From: Sediminibacillus dalangtanensis
Lineage (GTDB): Bacteria > Bacillota > Bacilli > Bacillales > Amphibacillaceae
DNA length: 64,000 nt
Direction: 5' to 3'
NCBI RefSeq assembly: GCF_017792025.1
Contig: NZ_CP046956.1
Location: 3,906,001-3,970,000, forward strand
The position numbers and the translations under genes were made by a program. Below are positions 50,269 to 61,493 of the stretch, in pieces. Below the pieces are notes generated by a model. That model saw only the letters and a list, made by a program, of their open reading frames with translations, was not told the DNA's origin and made no database searches. Each line of letters opens with the position of its first letter. Position 1 is the first letter of the stretch.

Positions 50269-52812
50269 ATGGTGGACCAACAACGTCCGCAAGTTCAAGA
50301 AGTAAATATTAGCCAGGAGATGAGAACCTCATTTTTGGATTATGCTATGAGTGTTATTGTCTCACGAGCCCTACCCGATGTCCGGGACGGTTTGAAACCA
50401 GTACACAGACGTATACTATATGCGATGAATGACTTAGGCATGCATGCTGATAAAGCATACAAAAAGTCGGCAAGAATCGTCGGTGAAGTTATCGGTAAGT
50501 ACCATCCACATGGTGACTCTGCTGTATACGAAGCGATGGTCAGAATGGCACAGGATTTCAGTTACCGGTACATGCTCGTTGACGGGCACGGCAACTTCGG
50601 ATCCGTCGATGGCGACTCCGCAGCTGCCATGCGTTACACGGAAGCAAGAATGTCAAAAATATCGATGGAACTGCTTCGGGATATCAACAAGGATACCATT
50701 GACTATAACGATAACTATGATGGATCTGAAAGAGAGCCGGCCGTCTTTCCAGCCCGTTTTCCTAATCTGCTTGTCAACGGTGCTTCGGGAATTGCAGTCG
50801 GGATGGCAACGAATATTCCTCCCCATCATCTAGGTGAAACGATCGATGCAGTACTGGCTGTCAGTCAGGATCCCGACATTACGATCGAAGAACTGATGGA
50901 AAACCATATATATGGTCCGGACTTTCCAACTGCCGGCCAAATTTTAGGCCGAAGCGGAATCAGAAAAGCGTTTGAAACCGGTAAGGGATCGATTACCATC
51001 CGGGCAAAAGCGACGATTGAAGAACATGCAAATGGCAAGTCCGATATTATTGTGACGGAGCTCCCATATCAGGTGAACAAAGCCAAACTAGTCGAAAAAA
51101 TTGCTGATTTAGTACGGGACAAGCGGTTGGAAGGCATTACCGACTTGCGTGACGAATCCGACCGGACGGGCATGAGAGTTGTTATCGAACTGCGCAGAGA
51201 CGCCAATCCAAACGTCATTTTAAACAACCTTTATAAACAAACGGCGCTGCAAACTTCATTCGGCATCAACATGCTGGCGTTGGTGGATGGCCATCCGAAA
51301 GTTTTGAACTTAAAACAAACCCTCCAGCATTACCTTGAGCATCAAAAAGTAGTAATCAAACGCCGGACGGCATATGAACTGAAAAAGGCCGAAGCGAGAG
51401 CGCACATTTTGGAAGGTTTGCGGATAGCACTTGATCATCTTGATGAAGTTATTACCCTGATTCGCCAATCTAAAACGACTGATATTGCCAGAGAAGGTTT
51501 GATGAATCAGTTCGAACTTTCCGAAAAACAGGCACAAGCAATCTTGGATATGAGACTTCAGCGTTTAACCGGTCTGGAAAGAGAAAAAATCGAAGAAGAA
51601 TACCAGGAACTGGTCAAGCTGATTGAAGAGCTGCGGGCTATCCTGGCTGATGATGAGAAAGTACTGGAAATCATCCGGGAAGAGCTCACGGAAATTAAAG
51701 AGCGCTTCAGTGATGAAAGAAGGACCGAGATTGTTATAGGCGGAACGGATTTCATCGAGGATGAGGATTTAATTCCAGAAGAAAATATTGTCATCACTTT
51801 GACGCACCAAGGCTATGTCAAACGGCTGCCATCTTCCACCTACCGTGCACAAAAACGCGGAGGACGAGGCATCCAGGGCATGGGGACAAACGATGATGAC
51901 TTCGTGGAGCATTTAGTTTCTGCTTCCACCCATAGCCGTATTCTCTTTTTCACGAACAAAGGGAAGGTTTACCGTTCCAAAGGCTATGAAGTCCCTGAAT
52001 TTGGACGAACTGCCAAAGGAATACCGATCATCAACCTTTTGGAAATCGAGAAAGATGAATGGGTCAATGCGGTTATTACGGTGGATGAGTTCAATGATGA
52101 TCATTACTTGTTCTTTACAACGAAACAAGGAATATCGAAACGGACCCAGCTGTCCCAGTTCGCCAATATCCGCAAAGGCGGATTGATCGCACTCAATTTA
52201 CGCGAGGACGACGAACTGATCTCTGTGCGACTGACGGATGGGACGAAGCATATTATGATCGGAACACAAAATGGATACTTGATTCGTTTTCCGGAAGATC
52301 AAATCCGTTCAATGGGTCGTACTGCTTCGGGAGTAAAAGGAATCTCCTTAAGAGGGGATGATAAGGTAGTCTCAATGGAAATCATCGAAGATGGCCTGCA
52401 TGTCATGAATGTTACCAGCAAGGGGTATGGAAAGCGGACTCCTGCAGCTGAGTACCGGATAACCAATCGTGGAGGAAAAGGAATATTCACGTCCAATCTC
52501 ACCGATAAAACCGGCAAGATTGTAGCAGTTAAAGCGGTGACAGGTGAGGAAGATATCATGATTATCACCGAAGCAGGTGTATTGATCAGGATGCCGGTCG
52601 AAGGAATTTCGATTACGGGACGTAATACACAAGGTGTCCGCTTAATCAGAGTACAGGATGGCGAAGAAGTGGCAACAGTGGCCCGAATCGAAACAGAGGA
52701 AGAAATCGAGGAAGAATTACCGCCAGAAGTCGTCAATGAAAACGAGCAAGTTCCGGTCGAACCCGGAGAAATAGAAGAGGTTCTCGAAGAAGAAGCGGAA
52801 GAAGACGAATAA
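50269..52812 (+). CDS. gyrA: DNA gyrase subunit A
   Basis: This 847-residue breakage-reunion subunit has the catalytic Tyr in [12 protein letters not shown] (near residue 122), the quinolone-pocket [12 protein letters not shown], the coiled-coil tower (about 340-490) and a C-terminal beta-pinwheel with the GyrA box QKRGGRG. It ends in a very acidic tail rich in Glu. ATG 50269 follows TAGGAGG. The usual Ser and Glu of the quinolone region appear as Ser and Glu (GDSAVYE), the susceptible-type residues by family knowledge. Confidence 0.98.
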   Translation: MVDQQRPQVQEVNISQEMRTSFLDYAMSVIVSRALPDVRDGLKPVHRRILYAMNDLGMHADKAYKKSARIVGEVIGKYHPHGDSAVYEAMVRMAQDFSYRYMLVDGHGNFGSVDGDSAAAMRYTEARMSKISMELLRDINKDTIDYNDNYDGSEREPAVFPARFPNLLVNGASGIAVGMATNIPPHHLGETIDAVLAVSQDPDITIEELMENHIYGPDFPTAGQILGRSGIRKAFETGKGSITIRAKATIEEHANGKSDIIVTELPYQVNKAKLVEKIADLVRDKRLEGITDLRDESDRTGMRVVIELRRDANPNVILNNLYKQTALQTSFGINMLALVDGHPKVLNLKQTLQHYLEHQKVVIKRRTAYELKKAEARAHILEGLRIALDHLDEVITLIRQSKTTDIAREGLMNQFELSEKQAQAILDMRLQRLTGLEREKIEEEYQELVKLIEELRAILADDEKVLEIIREELTEIKERFSDERRTEIVIGGTDFIEDEDLIPEENIVITLTHQGYVKRLPSSTYRAQKRGGRGIQGMGTNDDDFVEHLVSASTHSRILFFTNKGKVYRSKGYEVPEFGRTAKGIPIINLLEIEKDEWVNAVITVDEFNDDHYLFFTTKQGISKRTQLSQFANIRKGGLIALNLREDDELISVRLTDGTKHIMIGTQNGYLIRFPEDQIRSMGRTASGVKGISLRGDDKVVSMEIIEDGLHVMNVTSKGYGKRTPAAEYRITNRGGKGIFTSNLTDKTGKIVAVKAVTGEEDIMIITEAGVLIRMPVEGISITGRNTQGVRLIRVQDGEEVATVARIETEEEIEEELPPEVVNENEQVPVEPGEIEEVLEEEAEEDE

Positions 52813-52833
52813 CGCAAAATAAATTCCAGGTGG

Positions 52834-52871
52834 AAACGGGCTGACTGATACAAACAGATCAGCCCGTTCTA
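52834..52871 (+). terminator. gyrA hairpin, possible terminator
   Basis: AACGGGCTGA pairs with TCAGCCCGTT across a 15-nt loop. The T tract after it is poor (CTACC), so termination may be partial. Confidence 0.5.
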
Positions 52872-52924
52872 CCAAATTAAGAAGTTTATTACATACGGAT
52901 AAAGGGATAAAGGGGTGGAAAAAG

Positions 52925-54010
52925 GTGAAGGTGCATCCGTCTCAGTTAATTCCAGGCTGTGTGGTTGTCAAAGATCTCATCGGAAAAACCGGACGCCCGA
53001 TCATGCATGGAAAAACTGTTTTAACTGATGATTTGATCGATATTTTACATCGTTTTCTTGTCGATGAAGTGGAAGTGTTTTCCCGCTTGGAAGACGGAAA
53101 ACCATACATTCCCGGCCAAAAAGTGGTCGAGGAAGAACCGGCTGAAGAAAAAAACGTTCCTTCTGACCTGCCTTTTACCGAATTTTATATGGGGACGGTC
53201 CAGCAATACAAACGGATGTTTACTGACTGGAGGAACGGCAAAACTCTGCAGATCAACCAAGTCAGAAAGCTTATCGTTCCTCTACTGGAAAGAGTCGATG
53301 AAATCGGTTTGAAGCTTTATAATTTGCACAAGCTTTCAACTGCGAAGGACTATCTTTACCATCATGCTGTCATGGTCGGATTGCTGTCTGCTTTCTTGGC
53401 AAAGAAAAGCAACTACAAGCATGAATGGATTCAAGTAGGTATAGCGGGCTTTTTAGCCGACTGCGGCATGGCGAAAATCGATGATCGTATCCTTTTTAAA
53501 GCAGGGCCGCTTAATGCGGCTGAATACGAAGAAATCAAAAAGCATCCGGTTTATTCCTACCGCTTTGTAGAGCCGGTTCCTTCCCTTTCGCAAGGAACGA
53601 AATTGGCCATATTGCAGCATCAAGAAAGGCTGGACGGCAGTGGGTACCCACTAGGAGTGGCAGGCGAAAAAATCCATCCATATGCCCGGTTTATCGCCAT
53701 CAGTGATATTTACCATGCAATGACCGCTGAACGTGTTTACCAGAAACCACAGTCCCCGTTCAAGGTTATTGAAGAAATGGTGTATGAACAATTTGGTAAA
53801 CTGGACCATCCTCTTGTGGAGAACTTTGTCAGCAGTTTGACGAACTTCGGAACGGGCACCAAGGTGATTTTGTCCAATAAGCAACAGGCAGAAATCGTAT
53901 TTATCGAAGCAAAACATCCGACAAGGCCAATGGTCAGGCTCCAGTCCGGCCAGCAGGTCATCTCCTTGAAGGATGACCGGTCGCTCTACATAGAAGAAAT
54001 CCTGACCTGA
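52925..54010 (+). CDS. HD-GYP-like domain protein with incomplete active site
   Basis: The 361-residue protein has an N-terminal region typical of HD-GYP regulators (about 1-75) and an HD-GYP domain (about 135-300). GYP is intact (ERLDGSGYP, 234-242), as are the first conserved His region (YHHAV, 146-147) and HP at 207-208. The HD pair is Ala178-Asp179 (LADCGMAKID) and the HH pair is His232-Gln233, so two metal ligands are lost and the Lys of HDxGK is Met182. Catalysis of c-di-GMP hydrolysis is therefore doubtful; a binding or scaffold role is possible. It starts at GTG 52925 after GGGGTGG. Confidence 0.8.
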   Translation: MKVHPSQLIPGCVVVKDLIGKTGRPIMHGKTVLTDDLIDILHRFLVDEVEVFSRLEDGKPYIPGQKVVEEEPAEEKNVPSDLPFTEFYMGTVQQYKRMFTDWRNGKTLQINQVRKLIVPLLERVDEIGLKLYNLHKLSTAKDYLYHHAVMVGLLSAFLAKKSNYKHEWIQVGIAGFLADCGMAKIDDRILFKAGPLNAAEYEEIKKHPVYSYRFVEPVPSLSQGTKLAILQHQERLDGSGYPLGVAGEKIHPYARFIAISDIYHAMTAERVYQKPQSPFKVIEEMVYEQFGKLDHPLVENFVSSLTNFGTGTKVILSNKQQAEIVFIEAKHPTRPMVRLQSGQQVISLKDDRSLYIEEILT

Positions 54011-54021
54011 ACTAACGCTCA

Positions 54022-54062
54022 GAGGTTTGAAGGGCTTTCCAAGCTTTTCAAACCTTTTTTCC
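54022..54062 (+). terminator. Terminator after the HD-GYP gene
   Basis: AGGTTTGAA pairs with TTCAAACCT around an inner AAGGGC...AAGCTT loop, followed by TTTTTT. Confidence 0.85.
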
Positions 54063-54064
54063 CT

Positions 54065-54242
54065 GTATAGGAAATGATAAATTTAACTGTCTGTGGATAA
54101 TTATTGGCTGAACCAGCCACGTCCAGCTCCAGCGCCTACCCCCTCGAGGTCTTAAGCCCACCCTCTGTGTGGCAAAAAGCGCCACGCCGAGGCTGTTCTT
54201 AAGCTTGTCGGGGGTGAGCAAGGCGCTTGCGCTTTTGGCCCT
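54065..54242 (-). repeat. Dispersed repeat family R2, complete copy
   Basis: In reverse orientation relative to the copy at 21836. The tail TATAGGAAATGATAAATTTA and CTGTGGATAATTATTGGCTG is followed by CCACGTCCAGCTCCAGCGCC, CCCTCGAGGTCTTAAGCCC, stem arms TGTGGCAAAAAGCGCCACG, TTAAGCTTGTCGGGGG and GGCGCTTGCGCTTTTGG. A perfect DnaA box (TGTGGATAA) lies at 54092-54100. Confidence 0.8.
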
Positions 54243-54280
54243 GCTTTGTAGATTGGAATATTAGATAAACAGTGGCTTCT

Positions 54281-55237
54281 TCAGTGTTGGTCATACAAAT
54301 ACCAGCCAATCAGAAAAGGCACTTTATCGGTAGTGATTTTTAGAAAGTGAACGATAAATGGATGGTCTTCATTTGGGAGTGAATGCAGTAAATCTCCCCA
54401 CCACTCTGTTTCATAACGACAAATCATGCTTAAATTGTAAAGAAGCAAATAATGCGCCATTATTTCATGCCATTCAGTGAATTGATCTCTGCCAGAAGGA
54501 AAGTAAATTGCTTCCTCCTCCAAGTTAAAAAAAACAGGTCCTTGGGAATGCGGCGAAACAGGCCCTGGTAAATCGACGACCAGATGATTTTTGGTCGTCT
54601 TTTGTTCGAGAAAAGGAGGAAAGAAAGCGGCCATTTTTGTTAGGAAACTCGTTTCAGTCATATGATACGTATCCAGACAAGAAAGCGGAAAGCGTAGCTG
54701 CTGTTCTGCATAATTGCCAATATTGATCAGCGGTGTGTTTCCATGATGGAACCGGATCAGCCTGCTTACTTCCGGAATATGGGCGAATAGACGTTTCATG
54801 GCAATTTTTCCCGACTTGAGAGCGTCGATATCAAATAAAACATGAGAAAAGTAAGGAAATAACCCGTTATGCTGGATTTTTACCTCGTCCTTCCAAAAAG
54901 AATACTGTTGCTTTTTTCTTTTTCTCGTTGATACACCGTGGGCAAGCAGCGTTGTATTTTCCGGGTAGTCCGGCCGTCTGGTTAGCAGACAGGCTTTTAA
55001 AAGATGAACCATACCATAAAAAAGCAGAATCGGCTTCACCATGAGAGGAGCATTCTTGCTAGTCTCATAAAACGTGCGCCCGTGTTCTAAGTAATAAAGA
55101 AAACGATAGCAGTTCTGGTAGCTTTTTGCTTCTGCCTGTTCGAGTTGAATGGTTTGATAACAACGGTATAAATAGGTTTGAGAAGTTTCTGCTGATTTCA
55201 GGTACGTAAGAAAGTCATTTACTTCTTTTTTCCACAT
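54281..55237 (-). CDS. yaaC: YaaC family protein
   Basis: The 318-residue YaaC-like protein has no recognised catalytic motif. It is rich in aromatic residues, with FLYYLEHGRTFYETSKNAPLMVKPILLFYGMVHLLKA and a C-terminal EIMAHYLLLYNLSMICRYETEWWGDLL. The family is found beside guaB in Bacilli, on the opposite strand, exactly as here. Its function is unknown. Confidence 0.88.
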   Translation of the reverse strand: MWKKEVNDFLTYLKSAETSQTYLYRCYQTIQLEQAEAKSYQNCYRFLYYLEHGRTFYETSKNAPLMVKPILLFYGMVHLLKACLLTRRPDYPENTTLLAHGVSTRKRKKQQYSFWKDEVKIQHNGLFPYFSHVLFDIDALKSGKIAMKRLFAHIPEVSRLIRFHHGNTPLINIGNYAEQQLRFPLSCLDTYHMTETSFLTKMAAFFPPFLEQKTTKNHLVVDLPGPVSPHSQGPVFFNLEEEAIYFPSGRDQFTEWHEIMAHYLLLYNLSMICRYETEWWGDLLHSLPNEDHPFIVHFLKITTDKVPFLIGWYLYDQH

Positions 55238-55455
55238 GAGAAAGACCCTTTCTGACTGCTTTAAAAAGACTGATTATTTAAACTTTTTAACTTGAAAACC
55301 CTTCCTTCTCCTTGTTTGTGCTGTTAAGATTTTCTGCTGCCGGATTTTGTTTATAAATGCTTGAAAAAGCAAAAGGGTTGTCGTATTGTAAATAACAATA
55401 AGTTTTTGCTGTACGCTTAGTTAGGATAACCAAATTTTCATAAACCATAAGATGA

Positions 55456-56946
<1,491 letters not shown>

Positions 56947-56954
56947 TCAATAGA

Positions 56955-56987
56955 AAGCTGGACCGGCAACGGTTCAGCTTTTTTTGG
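56955..56987 (+). terminator. guaB terminator
   Basis: AAGCTGGACCG pairs with CGGTTCAGCTT across GCAA, followed by seven T. Confidence 0.9.
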
Positions 56988-57004
56988 TAAAAAAATAAGA
57001 AAGT

Positions 57005-57213
57005 ATAATATTAAGTGCCTGTGAATCATTATTGGCAGGGACAGTCTCATCAAGCTCCAGCGCCTACCCCCTCGAGGTCTTCAGCCCATCCTCTGTGTGG
57101 CAAAAAGCGGCACGACAAGGCTTGTCTTAAGCTTGTCGGAGGCCCTCGCGATGTGGGTCATGCAGGCGTTGCCACAGGACGTGGCGGATTTAGCCTGAAA
57201 GGAAGCAAGAATA
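57005..57213 (-). repeat. Dispersed repeat family R2, diverged copy
   Basis: TGCCTGTGAATCATTATTGG is a decayed tail in which the DnaA box is lost. It is followed by AGCTCCAGCGCCTACCCCCT, CGAGGTCTTCAGCCC, TGTGTGGCAAAAAGCGGCAC, CTTAAGCTTGTCGGAGGCC and a right end GCAGGCGTTGCCACAGGACG that matches the 21890-21915 segment inversely. The frame across it is not a gene. Confidence 0.75.
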
Positions 57214-57245
57214 ACTTCGAAGTTTGTCGAGGAAACAAATAACAT

Positions 57246-57275
57246 TTGAATTTAAAATAATGGGTTTGCTATAAT
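57246..57275 (+). promoter_or_regulatory. Promoter of the TRAP transporter operon
   Basis: -35 TTGAAT (57246-57251) and perfect -10 TATAAT (57270-57275) are 18 nt apart, about 28 nt before the start of the binding-protein gene. Confidence 0.55.
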
Positions 57276-57302
57276 GAAGTATATTTTAAAAGGGGGAAGA
57301 GT

Positions 57303-58313
57303 ATGGAAAAGAAAAAATGGTTACTTATATTGGTTTTGACGTTTGCTTTATCCATGCTGCTAGCTGCTTGTGGCGGTGGGGAAGCCGATCCGGATTCCGG
57401 TGGCGATAGTGGGGAAGGTGACAGCGCTGACAGTGGTGAAACTCAATTTCTTAGCGTTTTGACAGGTGGAACAGAAGGTACATATTACCCGCTTGGTGGT
57501 ACTTTTGCCCAAATTATCAACGATAACCTTGATAATGCTGAGGCAAACGCACAATCAACGGGTGCTTCTGTAGAGAACATGAAGACAATGAGAGACGGAG
57601 ATGCTGAACTTGCCTTCACTCAAACCGATATTGCTGCTTACGCGGCAGAAGGTTCTGTCATGTTCGAGGGAGATCAGATTGATAATATCCAGGCAATTGG
57701 AACCCTTTATCCAGAAACGATTCAAATTGTAACAACAGCCGACTCCGGGATTGAAACCGTTGCCGACCTGGAAGGAAAAGTTGTTTCCGTTGGTGCTCCC
57801 GGATCCGGAACAAATGCAAGTGCCACCGATATTTTGGAAGTGTACGGTCTTTCCATGGATGATATCGAAGCACGCGATTTAGACTTCGGCGATTCCACTT
57901 CCGGTATTCAGGACGGCACCATTGATGCTGCATTCATCACTTCCGGCACTCCGACTGGCGCAGTCGAGAGCCTGGCTGCTACGACGGATGTCAACATCGT
58001 ACGTTTTGATGAGGAAAAGATCCAGGAATTGATCGATGCACATCCTTATTATGCAGAGGATACAATCAAGGAGGGTACTTACGACCTTGAAGAAGATGTA
58101 AAAACCGTTGCCGTACAGGCTATGCTGGTCACCTCTGCCGACTTAAGCGAAGATCTTGTTTATGATGTAACCAAAGCGATTTTTGAAAACACCGATCAAA
58201 TCAGTCATCCGAAAGGAGAATTTATCTCTGCGGATACTGCTCTTGATGGAGTAGGTATTGATTTGCATCCAGGTGCCAAAAAGTATTTTGATGAAAAAGG
58301 AATTGAACAGTAA
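57303..58313 (+). CDS. TAXI-family TRAP transporter substrate-binding lipoprotein
   Basis: The 336-residue exported lipoprotein has leader MEKKKWLLILVLTFALSMLLAAC (lipobox LLAAC), a Gly/Asp/Ser-rich acidic linker (about 25-48) and a type II periplasmic-binding fold: TGGTEGTYYPLGGTFAQIIN is the TAXI hallmark, and VVSVGAPGSGTNASATDILEVYG follows. It captures an organic acid or related solute outside the membrane for the permease encoded downstream. The exact ligand is unknown. It is the first gene of the operon. Confidence 0.93.
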   Translation: MEKKKWLLILVLTFALSMLLAACGGGEADPDSGGDSGEGDSADSGETQFLSVLTGGTEGTYYPLGGTFAQIINDNLDNAEANAQSTGASVENMKTMRDGDAELAFTQTDIAAYAAEGSVMFEGDQIDNIQAIGTLYPETIQIVTTADSGIETVADLEGKVVSVGAPGSGTNASATDILEVYGLSMDDIEARDLDFGDSTSGIQDGTIDAAFITSGTPTGAVESLAATTDVNIVRFDEEKIQELIDAHPYYAEDTIKEGTYDLEEDVKTVAVQAMLVTSADLSEDLVYDVTKAIFENTDQISHPKGEFISADTALDGVGIDLHPGAKKYFDEKGIEQ

Positions 58314-58333
58314 AACAAGACGAGAAGAGTACT

Positions 58334-58455
58334 GATGAGGATGTCCGTTCCACAGATCTGTTTTTTATTCCTGCGGCGGCAGCGCCGGCTTTTATGTCCG
58401 GTCTTGCTGCCCGCAGGTGTTAGAAAGCCGGGCTGCGTGGACTCCCTCATCTTTT
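58334..58455 (+). ncRNA. Structured intergenic element inside the TRAP operon
   Basis: Outer arms GATGAGG-AT-GTCC...CCACAG (58334-58355) and CTGCGTGGACTCCCTCATC (58433-58451) pair. An inner arm CCTGCGGCGGCAGC (58370-58383) pairs with GCTGCCCGCAGG (58406-58417), enclosing a CCGG/CCGG stem. The outer stem is followed by TTTTTATG. It reads as a branched terminator or attenuator between the binding protein and membrane genes. Confidence 0.6.
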
Positions 58456-58475
58456 TATGTTAGAAGGGATAATTT

Positions 58476-59003
58476 ATGCCACTGAAAAAAGTTTGGCTGT
58501 TCGCGGTGATTATTTTTCTGCTTGCTGTAGCAGCCGCACTATTGTTTTATCCTTATCGTTATGTACTGGCTTTGCAAGATCCATTTACCAATGAAATATT
58601 AGCCTACTTGCCTGTCAACGACACCGATCATTTTCAAATAAAGTTCACCCACTCCGTCCATCTTTCGGATGTCATCGAAGAGTATGAAATCAACCAAGAA
58701 ACGATTTATCCTTATCAATTGGTTTATGAAGACACTGCCATTGGCATGCCCTCCAATGCAGGTGAAGGGGAAACATTCGAGATGAAGGATGGAAAATACT
58801 ACATTTCCAATTTGCAGGGTTCTTTTTCGGAAATCAACCTTGCAGTCGGTCAGGTAAGGGCAAATCATATGATCATCTATCAAAATCAAAGCTATTTACT
58901 TAAAGACTATGTAGGGGCAGGTACTTCCATTACCATAACCCCCACTCATGAAAGTAACTGGCATCTTTTAAAAGGGGTGAATATTCATGAGCGCCAACAA
59001 TGA
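58476..59003 (+). CDS. DUF1850 protein of a TRAP transporter operon
   Basis: The 175-residue protein has one N-terminal membrane helix (about 7-27) and an extracytoplasmic domain with FQIKFTHSVHLSDVIEEYEI, matching DUF1850. The family is found almost only beside TAXI-TRAP permeases, so an accessory role in transport is likely, but its function is unproven. Its 3' end overlaps the permease start by 17 nt. Confidence 0.85.
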   Translation: MPLKKVWLFAVIIFLLAVAAALLFYPYRYVLALQDPFTNEILAYLPVNDTDHFQIKFTHSVHLSDVIEEYEINQETIYPYQLVYEDTAIGMPSNAGEGETFEMKDGKYYISNLQGSFSEINLAVGQVRANHMIIYQNQSYLLKDYVGAGTSITITPTHESNWHLLKGVNIHERQQ

Positions 59004-61083
59004 AACGCTTACAGAACAACAACAACAAGAATTGCTGCAACAATATGACCAGGAATCATCATACCGGTTCTTAACCGGTATGATGGCCAAGGTGGTCTTT
59101 TTCGGTCTGTTGGCCTTTTCTTTATATCAAATCTTTGCCACTACTATTTATCCTCTACCTGCGCAAATGCATCGTTCCATCCATATCGGATTCGGACTAG
59201 TGCTTATATTCCTATTGTTCCCGGCTACGAAAAAAGGGAGAACAAGCGGAAAAATCGCCTGGTACGATTACATCCTGGCCCTGCTTGGCTTTGGAGTAGG
59301 AGCTTACTGGCCATTGATGTACGAGGAGATCGTCAGAAGAGCAGGCGATATCAACCAAATGGATATGATTGTCGGAGCGATTGCCGTAATCCTTGTTTTG
59401 GAAGCAACCCGGCGTTCCGTCGGTCTTCCGATTACGATTATCGCTATAGCTTTTTTAGCTTATGCCTACTGGGGACGGCAAATGCCCGGGTTTCTCATCC
59501 ACCGCGGTGTCAACTTAGATAATCTGGTTCAATCGATGTTTTTCACAACAGAAGGCATTCTTGGCACACCGATCGCTGTTTCTTCCACATTTATTTTCCT
59601 GTTCCTGTTATTTGGTTCCTTTCTGGTAAAAACGGGTGTCGGCCAATATTTCAATGATCTGGCCGTATCCCTGGCTGGAAAAAGGACCGGCGGACCTGCC
59701 AAGGTTGCGATTTTTTCCAGTGCCTTACAAGGTACCATCAGTGGAAGTTCGGTAGCTAATGTGGTGACCTCGGGTTCCTTTACCATTCCCATGATGAAAC
59801 GACTTGGTTATCGAAAAGAGTTCGCTGGCGGTGTGGAAGCAGCGGCTTCTACCGGCGGTCAGCTGATGCCCCCAATCATGGGTGCTGCTGCCTTTTTGAT
59901 GATTGAATTTATTGGAATAGATTACTGGACGATTGCAAAAGCTGCCGCTATCCCGGCCTTGCTCTATTTTACTGGTGTTTGGATTATGACGCATTTTGAA
60001 GCGAAGCGGACTGGACTGAAAGGTTTATCTGATGAAGAAATCCCTGATCGTAAGGAAGTGCTGAAGAAAATTTATCTTCTGCTTCCCATTGTGGCGATTG
60101 TCTTTTTCTTAAGCAGTGGGTTAAGTGTCATGCGCGCAGCCATTTATGGAATTTTGACGACAATTTTGGTCGGTGTACTGCGCGAAGACCGCTTCCGTAA
60201 AATTTATCCGATCGTTTTCGGAGCTGTTTTCGTGCTATATCTGGCATATGGTTTCATCACTGCCGGACCGTCTGTTGTCCAAAGTCTGATAGTCGCTGCT
60301 ATCGCCACCATCATCGTCAGCTATTTCTTTGACGGTAATTTTAAAGAATCAGTGGATGCGTTGGTTGACGGAGCGAGAACGGCATTAGCTGTAGTGGCGG
60401 CAACAGCAGCTGCCGGTATTATTGTCGGTGTCGTAACCAAGACTGGCTTAGGACTGAAGCTTGCCAACAGTCTTGTTTCCTTGGCCAATGAACAAATTTT
60501 GCTGACCCTTTTCTTCACGATGATTGCGGCAATCATTCTGGGGATGGGATCGCCTACTACTGCCAACTATGTCATCACTTCTACGATCGCTGCACCTGCG
60601 ATTATTTTGTTAGGGGTTGCAGATTTGCCGGCTCACCTGTTTGTTTTTTACTTCGGGATCGTAGCGGACATTACGCCACCCGTGGCACTGGCAGCCTTTG
60701 CCGCGGCGGGGATTGCTTCAGGAGAACCGATACGGACGGGACTCAACGCCGCCAAAATTGCGATTGCTGCCTTCATCATCCCCTATATGTTTGTCTTGCA
60801 GCCGGAGCTGTTGATGATCGATACAAACATCCTGGAGCTTATTTGGATTCTGTTTACTGCTGTGGCAGGAATGATTGCCATAGGTGCCGGATTGATCGGA
60901 TACTGGTACCGGAAAGTTTATTGGCCTGAGCGCTTGTTTGCTGTAGCAGGCGGGCTGACATTGATTTATCCGGGCACCTATTCTGATGTCATCGGTTTGT
61001 CTGCTTTTGCTATCCTGCTGGCTTTGCAATTCTTCATGAAGCGAAACGAGGTCGGTGTACCGGAAACAAAAGCAAGAGCTTAG
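58987..61083 (+). CDS. TRAP transporter fused permease (4TM/12TM)
   Basis: The 698-residue membrane protein fuses the small DctQ-like and large DctM-like subunits. There are about 17-18 hydrophobic helices. Conserved blocks include SGSSVANVVTSGSFTIPMMKRLGY, AAASTGGQLMPPIMGAAAFLM, GMGSPTTANYVITS and DITPPVALAAFAAAGIA. It uses an ion gradient to import the solute bound by the TAXI lipoprotein. The ATG at 58987 follows AAAGGGGTGA. A terminator closes the operon. Confidence 0.95.
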   Translation: MSANNETLTEQQQQELLQQYDQESSYRFLTGMMAKVVFFGLLAFSLYQIFATTIYPLPAQMHRSIHIGFGLVLIFLLFPATKKGRTSGKIAWYDYILALLGFGVGAYWPLMYEEIVRRAGDINQMDMIVGAIAVILVLEATRRSVGLPITIIAIAFLAYAYWGRQMPGFLIHRGVNLDNLVQSMFFTTEGILGTPIAVSSTFIFLFLLFGSFLVKTGVGQYFNDLAVSLAGKRTGGPAKVAIFSSALQGTISGSSVANVVTSGSFTIPMMKRLGYRKEFAGGVEAAASTGGQLMPPIMGAAAFLMIEFIGIDYWTIAKAAAIPALLYFTGVWIMTHFEAKRTGLKGLSDEEIPDRKEVLKKIYLLLPIVAIVFFLSSGLSVMRAAIYGILTTILVGVLREDRFRKIYPIVFGAVFVLYLAYGFITAGPSVVQSLIVAAIATIIVSYFFDGNFKESVDALVDGARTALAVVAATAAAGIIVGVVTKTGLGLKLANSLVSLANEQILLTLFFTMIAAIILGMGSPTTANYVITSTIAAPAIILLGVADLPAHLFVFYFGIVADITPPVALAAFAAAGIASGEPIRTGLNAAKIAIAAFIIPYMFVLQPELLMIDTNILELIWILFTAVAGMIAIGAGLIGYWYRKVYWPERLFAVAGGLTLIYPGTYSDVIGLSAFAILLALQFFMKRNEVGVPETKARA

Positions 61084-61087
61084 AGCA

Positions 61088-61124
61088 GAAAACTGTCCCG
61101 TATAAAAGCGGGGCAGTTTTTTAT
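61088..61124 (+). terminator. TRAP operon terminator
   Basis: AAAACTGTCCCG pairs with CGGGGCAGTTTT across an 8-nt loop, followed by TTATTG. Confidence 0.85.
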
Positions 61125-61493
61125 TGCCCGGGGAATTATTCCATTTTGGTAGATGGCTGCTCCATTGATTCATGAACATTAAGGGAGCAGCAGGGACGTG
61201 GGAATAGCACTTCATCCGAGCGATAAAGACTGAATGAAGTGGAAGAAACGGTTAAAAAGCACTTCATCCGACGCAAGAATTCCAATAACGGTAGGCCAAA
61301 TAAATGAAAAAATATTTGGATTTCCCTCCTATGTTCTTTATTCCGTTCCAGAGCCTGGCCCCTTTCTAGAGTTTACGATTCACTTAGGCTTTTCTTTGTT
61401 ACACTGAAATAGAAAATACTAACGGTACAATCAACGTTTTCAACAGTTGGTTTGCGGTAAAACGTATCAGTAAAACTTAGAGGAGGAGAAAAA
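61125..61493. other. Spacer before ung with a 14-bp direct repeat
   Basis: AGCACTTCATCCGA occurs at 61206-61219 and again at 61258-61271, with the near-inverse TGAATGAAGTGG between them, so either copy can pair with the middle block. No gene is seen. Confidence 0.5.

Noticed and set aside
57015..57242. 75-codon frame before the TRAP operon
   Set aside because: It is a translation of the R2 repeat (recurring in the copies at 21.8 and 54 kb), not a gene.
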